This document shows, one piece after another, positions 5,274 to 8,292 of a DNA stretch of 8,292 bases. The notes below the pieces were generated by a model that was not told the DNA's origin, did no database searches, and saw nothing but the letters and a program-made list of their open reading frames with translations. How positions within the stretch are numbered: position 1 is the stretch's first letter; every line of letters starts with the position of its first letter. This DNA is from Dehalococcoidia bacterium. Lineage in GTDB: Bacteria > Chloroflexota > Dehalococcoidia > SM23-28-2. Position numbers and translations under genes: made by a program. The stretch is from the NCBI GenBank assembly GCA_022866185.1, contig JALHUG010000029.1:1-8292 (forward strand), written 5' to 3'.

Positions 5274-6335
5274 ATGGCGCTAAGAGTTACCGTGGTGGGT
5301 GTGGGCATGGTCGGGGAGCAGATCGTTTCCATCTTGCGGGAACGTCGTTTTCCCATGCAATGGCCCCCTCGGATTTGTGCGACAAGGGCGCGCAGCGAAA
5401 CGCTTGCCGGGGAGGGCTTTCATGTTGAGGAGACCGGCGAAGGGGCCTTTGAGGGTGTGGATGTTATCTTCTTCGCCGGGAAGGAAGGGGCCAAAGGGGC
5501 AAGCGTCCAGTGGGGCAAGAAGGCGGTCGAAGCGGGTGCCATCTGCGTGGACAACGGGGGCGACTTCCGCATGGACCCTGCCGTCCCGCTGGTTGTGCCG
5601 GAAGTGAACCTTGATGCGGCAACCCCCGACAAGCGCTTCATCGCCAGCCCCAACTGCTCCACCATCCAAATGGTGTTGGTTCTTCATCCGCTGCACCAGG
5701 CTGCCCGGATCCGTAGGGTGATCGTATCAACCTATCAGAGCGTCTCGGGATGGGGTGTGCAGGCGCAGCAGGAGCTTCTGGACCAGGTCCCTCGTGCGCT
5801 CGCGTCTCTAGACGATATTCCCTTCGACCCGACCGTGATGGCTCGTCCGATAGCATTCAACGTCTTCCCACACATCGACAGGTTCGCTGAGGATGGCTAC
5901 ACCAAGGAAGAGATCAAGATGGTGCTGGAGACCCAGAAGATCATGGGGGATGACACCATCAAGATAAGTCCTACGACCGTGCGGGTGCCGGTCCTGGTGG
6001 GGCATGGCGAAGCCATCAACATCGAGACGGAGAGGAAGCTGACCGCCGCTGAGGCCCGGGAGATTCTGGCGAGAGCGCCGGGCGTCGTCGTCATCGATGA
6101 CCCGAACGGTAACAATCCCCGCAATGACCCGTTTGAGCGCACCTATCCTGTGCCCCTTGACGTCCGAAAGCCCGAGTATCGGGACATGGTGCTGGTGGGG
6201 CGGATCCGGGAAGATCCAACCATCGAAAACGGGCTGAACCTCTGGTGTGTGGCAGACAACCTGCGAAAGGGCGCTGCCCTGAACGTGGTTCAGATTGGTG
6301 AGGGGCTGATCGAGCGGGGAAGACTCAATCCCTAG
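5274..6335 (+). CDS. asd: Aspartate-semialdehyde dehydrogenase
   Basis: The 353-residue product is a cytoplasmic enzyme that reduces L-4-aspartyl phosphate to L-aspartate-4-semialdehyde with NADPH, the branch-point step to lysine/diaminopimelate, threonine and methionine. The nucleophile Cys128 lies in SPNCSTIQM (125-133), Gln155 in TYQSVSG, and the substrate arginine and catalytic histidine are Arg237 and His244 in VRVPVLVGHGEA. The C-terminal VGRIREDPTIENGLNLW and DNLRKGAALNVVQIGE are classic for the family. Unusual points: the N-terminal nucleotide loop reads GVGMVG (9-14), one residue shorter than the usual GATGAVG; the usual SAGxS loop reads FFAGKEGAK (66-74); and VDNGGDFRMD replaces the common DN-(S/T)-S-x-FR. 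A GGAGG lies 5 nt before the ATG at 5274. No other amino-acid biosynthesis gene is adjacent. Length is close to the family norm. Confidence 0.93.
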   Translation: MALRVTVVGVGMVGEQIVSILRERRFPMQWPPRICATRARSETLAGEGFHVEETGEGAFEGVDVIFFAGKEGAKGASVQWGKKAVEAGAICVDNGGDFRMDPAVPLVVPEVNLDAATPDKRFIASPNCSTIQMVLVLHPLHQAARIRRVIVSTYQSVSGWGVQAQQELLDQVPRALASLDDIPFDPTVMARPIAFNVFPHIDRFAEDGYTKEEIKMVLETQKIMGDDTIKISPTTVRVPVLVGHGEAINIETERKLTAAEAREILARAPGVVVIDDPNGNNPRNDPFERTYPVPLDVRKPEYRDMVLVGRIREDPTIENGLNLWCVADNLRKGAALNVVQIGEGLIERGRLNP

Positions 6336-6351
6336 GACAGGCGAGGGCATG

Positions 6352-6367
6352 GCCCCCTCTGGGGGGC
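6352..6367 (+). other. GC-rich hairpin downstream of asd
   Basis: GCCCCC (6352-6357) can pair with GGGGGC (6362-6367) around a 4-nt loop, 16 bp after the asd stop codon. No T-run follows, so it is at best a weak or factor-assisted transcript end. Confidence 0.35.
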
Positions 6368-6482
6368 GATCGTGCAGACCGGCTCGCCTCAGCAGTTCGC
6401 CCGTCTCCTTGCGCGGGGATTCCGTCGCACAAACTGGCCGCAACAGGTTCAAGGTGGGTGTAACAAATCGCGGCCATCGCTC

Positions 6483-6500
6483 CTCTATTATCATATAGAG
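6483..6500. promoter_or_regulatory. AT-rich perfect dyad upstream of the glucan phosphorylase
   Basis: CTCTAT (6483-6488) and ATAGAG (6495-6500) are perfect inverted repeats with a 6-nt AT-rich centre, about 100 bp before the phosphorylase start. The left arm overlaps TATTAT (6486-6491), a possible -10 for which I find no good -35. The symmetry and position suit a repressor or activator site, but no cognate regulator is visible. Confidence 0.35.
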
Positions 6501-6532
6501 ACTATGGCAACTAGGATATTGACGTGATATTG

Positions 6533-6556
6533 CCAGGCATCCTCTCTAGAGCCTGG
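6533..6556. promoter_or_regulatory. Nested dyad in the phosphorylase leader
   Basis: CCAGGC (6533-6538) and GCCTGG (6551-6556) form a perfect 6-bp inverted repeat 41 bp before the ATG at 6598. The palindrome CTCTAGAG (6544-6551) lies between them and overlaps the right arm by one base. It could be an operator or an mRNA leader hairpin; there is no T-run. The gene's ribosome-binding site (GGGAG, spacer about 6 nt) lies downstream of it and is free of the stem. Confidence 0.35.
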
Positions 6557-6597
6557 AAAGGACAAATATAGATAGAAAGCCTTATCAGGGAGTATTT

Positions 6598-8292
6598 ATG
6601 ATTGCGCCTGAGCCCGAGACGCCAGATCAGTCATCCGCAATTGCCTATTTCTCCATGGAGGTAGGCCTTGACCCGGCCATGCCCACCTACAGTGGTGGCC
6701 TGGGTGTGCTGGCCGGGGACACCCTGTGCGCCGCCGCCGATTTGGGCGTGCCTATGGTGGGTGTGACACTCCTGTACCGCAAAGGCTTTTTCCGCCAGCA
6801 CCTGGATGCCCGCGGAGATCAGACGGAGAGCCCTTCCATCTGGTATCCGGAGGAATTCATGCAGCCCTTAGAGCCCCGCGTGTCTGTGAGTATCGAGGGG
6901 CGGCAGGTACAGATACGGGCATGGTGCTACCTCGTGCATGGCGTGTCCGGGCACAGCGTGCCTGTCTATTTTCTGGACACGGCTCTGCCGGAAAATGACC
7001 CCTGGGATCAAACCCTCACCGACCACCTCTACGGCGGAGACGACCACTACCGTCTGTGCCAGGAGGTCGTGCTGGGCTTGGGCGGCATGGCCATGCTACG
7101 CGCCCTCGGGCATGACAAGGTGGAGCTCTATCACATGAACGAGGGGCACTCCGCTCTCCTCGCCCTGGCCCTGCTGGAGGAACAGACGGACGGACGCGAT
7201 CTCCGTGCCGTGACCCTAGCGGACACGGAGGCGGTCCGCCAGCGCTGCGTGTTCACCACCCACACCCCTGTGCCTGCGGGCCACGACAAGTTCCCCCTGG
7301 ATATGGTTCGGCGGGTGCTGGGCGAGGAGCCAACCGCCGCCCTGGAGGCGGCCCAGTGTTGCTTGAACGGCACCCTGAATACAACCTATCTGGCCTTGAT
7401 CTTTTCGCACTATATCAATGGAGTCTCCCAGCGCCACCACGACATCTCTCACAGCATGTTCCCATCCTATCCCATCAACTCCATCACCAACGGTGTACAT
7501 GCCGTCACCTGGACAGCACCGGCTTTTCAAGGTCTCTACGACCGCCACATTCCCGAGTGGCGCGTCGACAACCTCTACCTGCGCTACGCCATAAGCATCC
7601 CCCTTGACGAGATCCAGCAGGCCCACGTCGAAGCCAAACGAGAGCTGGTGGCAGAAGTGAAGAGGCGGACCGGCGTACGTTTGGACCCGGCGGTGATGAC
7701 CATCGGTTTCGCCCGACGCGCCGCCACGTACAAACGGGCGGACCTGCTGCTCTCCGACCTGGACCGCCTGAAGAGGATAGCGAGCCAGGCTGGGCCCCTT
7801 CAGGTCGTCTATGCGGGCAAGAGCCATCCCCGCGATGAGGGCGGCAAGGCGATAATCCAGCGCATCTTTGAGGCTGCGGATGCTCTGGGCGACGCTGTGC
7901 ATGTCGTCTACCTGGAAGAGCATGACATGGCGTTGGGCAAGTATCTCTGTTCCGGCGTTGATCTGTGGCTGAACAGCCCGCAGAAGCCACACGAGGCATC
8001 CGGCACCAGCGGCATGAAGGCCGCGCTGAATGGGGTGCCAAGCCTGAGCGTTCTGGACGGCTGGTGGATCGAGGGGCACGTGGAGGGTGTGACCGGCTGG
8101 TCTATTGGCGATGATTGGGAAGCCGAGAGCAATCCCGACAAAGAGACCGCCTCTCTGTACGACAAGCTAGAGTACGTGATCCTCCCCATGTTCTACGGAA
8201 GGGCGACTGCGTATGCCGCGGTCATGCGCTCGACCATCGCCCTAAACGCTTCGTTCTTCAACTCACAACGCATGATGCTCCAGTACCTGGAG
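6598..8292 (+). CDS. glgP: Alpha-glucan (glycogen/maltodextrin) phosphorylase, short type, 3' end outside the window
   Basis: An open frame of 565 codons runs from the ATG at 6598 to the window edge without a stop. The product is a PLP-dependent glycosyltransferase family 35 enzyme that releases glucose-1-phosphate from alpha-1,4-glucans in the cytoplasm. Visible family marks are AYFSMEVGL and TYSGGLGVLAGD near the N-terminus, LYHMNEGHSALLALALLEE, FTTHTPVPAGHDKF, NSITNGVHAVTW, FARRAATYKRADLL, VYAGKSHPRDEGGK, and the cofactor segment PHEASGTSGMKAALNGV with PLP lysine Lys474, followed by LSVLDGWWIEGHVEG. It lacks the long N-terminal regulatory region of animal/E. coli-type phosphorylases and begins directly with the AYFSMEVGL strand, as in the short (TIGR02094-like) type. 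GGGAG about 6 nt upstream supports this start. The frame is intact throughout; only the C-terminal tail is likely missing. No other glycogen gene is visible. Confidence 0.92.
   Translation, partial: MIAPEPETPDQSSAIAYFSMEVGLDPAMPTYSGGLGVLAGDTLCAAADLGVPMVGVTLLYRKGFFRQHLDARGDQTESPSIWYPEEFMQPLEPRVSVSIEGRQVQIRAWCYLVHGVSGHSVPVYFLDTALPENDPWDQTLTDHLYGGDDHYRLCQEVVLGLGGMAMLRALGHDKVELYHMNEGHSALLALALLEEQTDGRDLRAVTLADTEAVRQRCVFTTHTPVPAGHDKFPLDMVRRVLGEEPTAALEAAQCCLNGTLNTTYLALIFSHYINGVSQRHHDISHSMFPSYPINSITNGVHAVTWTAPAFQGLYDRHIPEWRVDNLYLRYAISIPLDEIQQAHVEAKRELVAEVKRRTGVRLDPAVMTIGFARRAATYKRADLLLSDLDRLKRIASQAGPLQVVYAGKSHPRDEGGKAIIQRIFEAADALGDAVHVVYLEEHDMALGKYLCSGVDLWLNSPQKPHEASGTSGMKAALNGVPSLSVLDGWWIEGHVEGVTGWSIGDDWEAESNPDKETASLYDKLEYVILPMFYGRATAYAAVMRSTIALNASFFNSQRMMLQYLE

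Noticed and set aside
6519..6524. TTGACG considered as a -35 box for the phosphorylase gene
   Set aside because: No -10-like hexamer lies at 16-18 nt downstream.
7216..8079. Minus-strand open frame (287 codons) opposite the phosphorylase
   Set aside because: It lies entirely within the conserved phosphorylase coding frame and shows no independent motif.
1..8292. tRNA, CRISPR array, insertion sequence or phage genes
   Set aside because: By eye I saw no tRNA T-loop signature, no regularly spaced direct repeats, no transposase motif and no phage-like gene. The window reads as ordinary chromosomal metabolism.

Overview
The window is GC-rich, densely coding bacterial DNA with six recognisable genes or gene parts and no RNA gene, CRISPR array or insertion sequence that I can see. 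The gene families and an interspersed-looking imperfect palindrome at 3635-3689 would fit a Chloroflexota-type or similar environmental lineage. That placement is inference from style, not proof.

Left part (1-3574). The last 56 codons of a class A beta-lactamase-like serine hydrolase converge on a LarA-family nickel-pincer racemase/epimerase gene on the minus strand. A 227-bp divergent promoter region with an AT-rich island separates this gene from a plus-strand pair: an HpcH/HpaI-type class II aldolase and an Ldh2-family NAD(P)-dependent 2-hydroxyacid dehydrogenase, 35 bp apart. Together the three enzymes make a plausible hydroxyacid or sugar-acid catabolic module: epimerise a 2-hydroxyacid, oxidise it to the 2-oxoacid, then cleave that by retro-aldol reaction. 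The substrate is unknown. The cofactor genes that LarA needs (larB, larC, larE) are not in the window.

Middle part (3575-5273). After the palindrome comes a minus-strand gene for a predicted lipoprotein. It has a Thr/Ala/Pro tandem-repeat stalk and a pectinacetylesterase/Notum-type alpha/beta-hydrolase domain. A 347-bp divergent intergenic region follows. It holds a candidate extended -10 promoter for the esterase, a candidate promoter for the next gene, and a small hairpin with a short T-run in that gene's leader.

Right part (5274-8292). An aspartate-semialdehyde dehydrogenase (asd) keeps its catalytic residues but has unusual nucleotide-binding loops. After a 262-bp intergenic region with two perfect dyads comes an alpha-glucan (glycogen) phosphorylase of the short bacterial/archaeal type. 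It is open to the window edge, with 565 codons visible including the PLP lysine. These two genes look like ordinary amino-acid and storage-carbon metabolism and show no functional link to the left-hand cluster.
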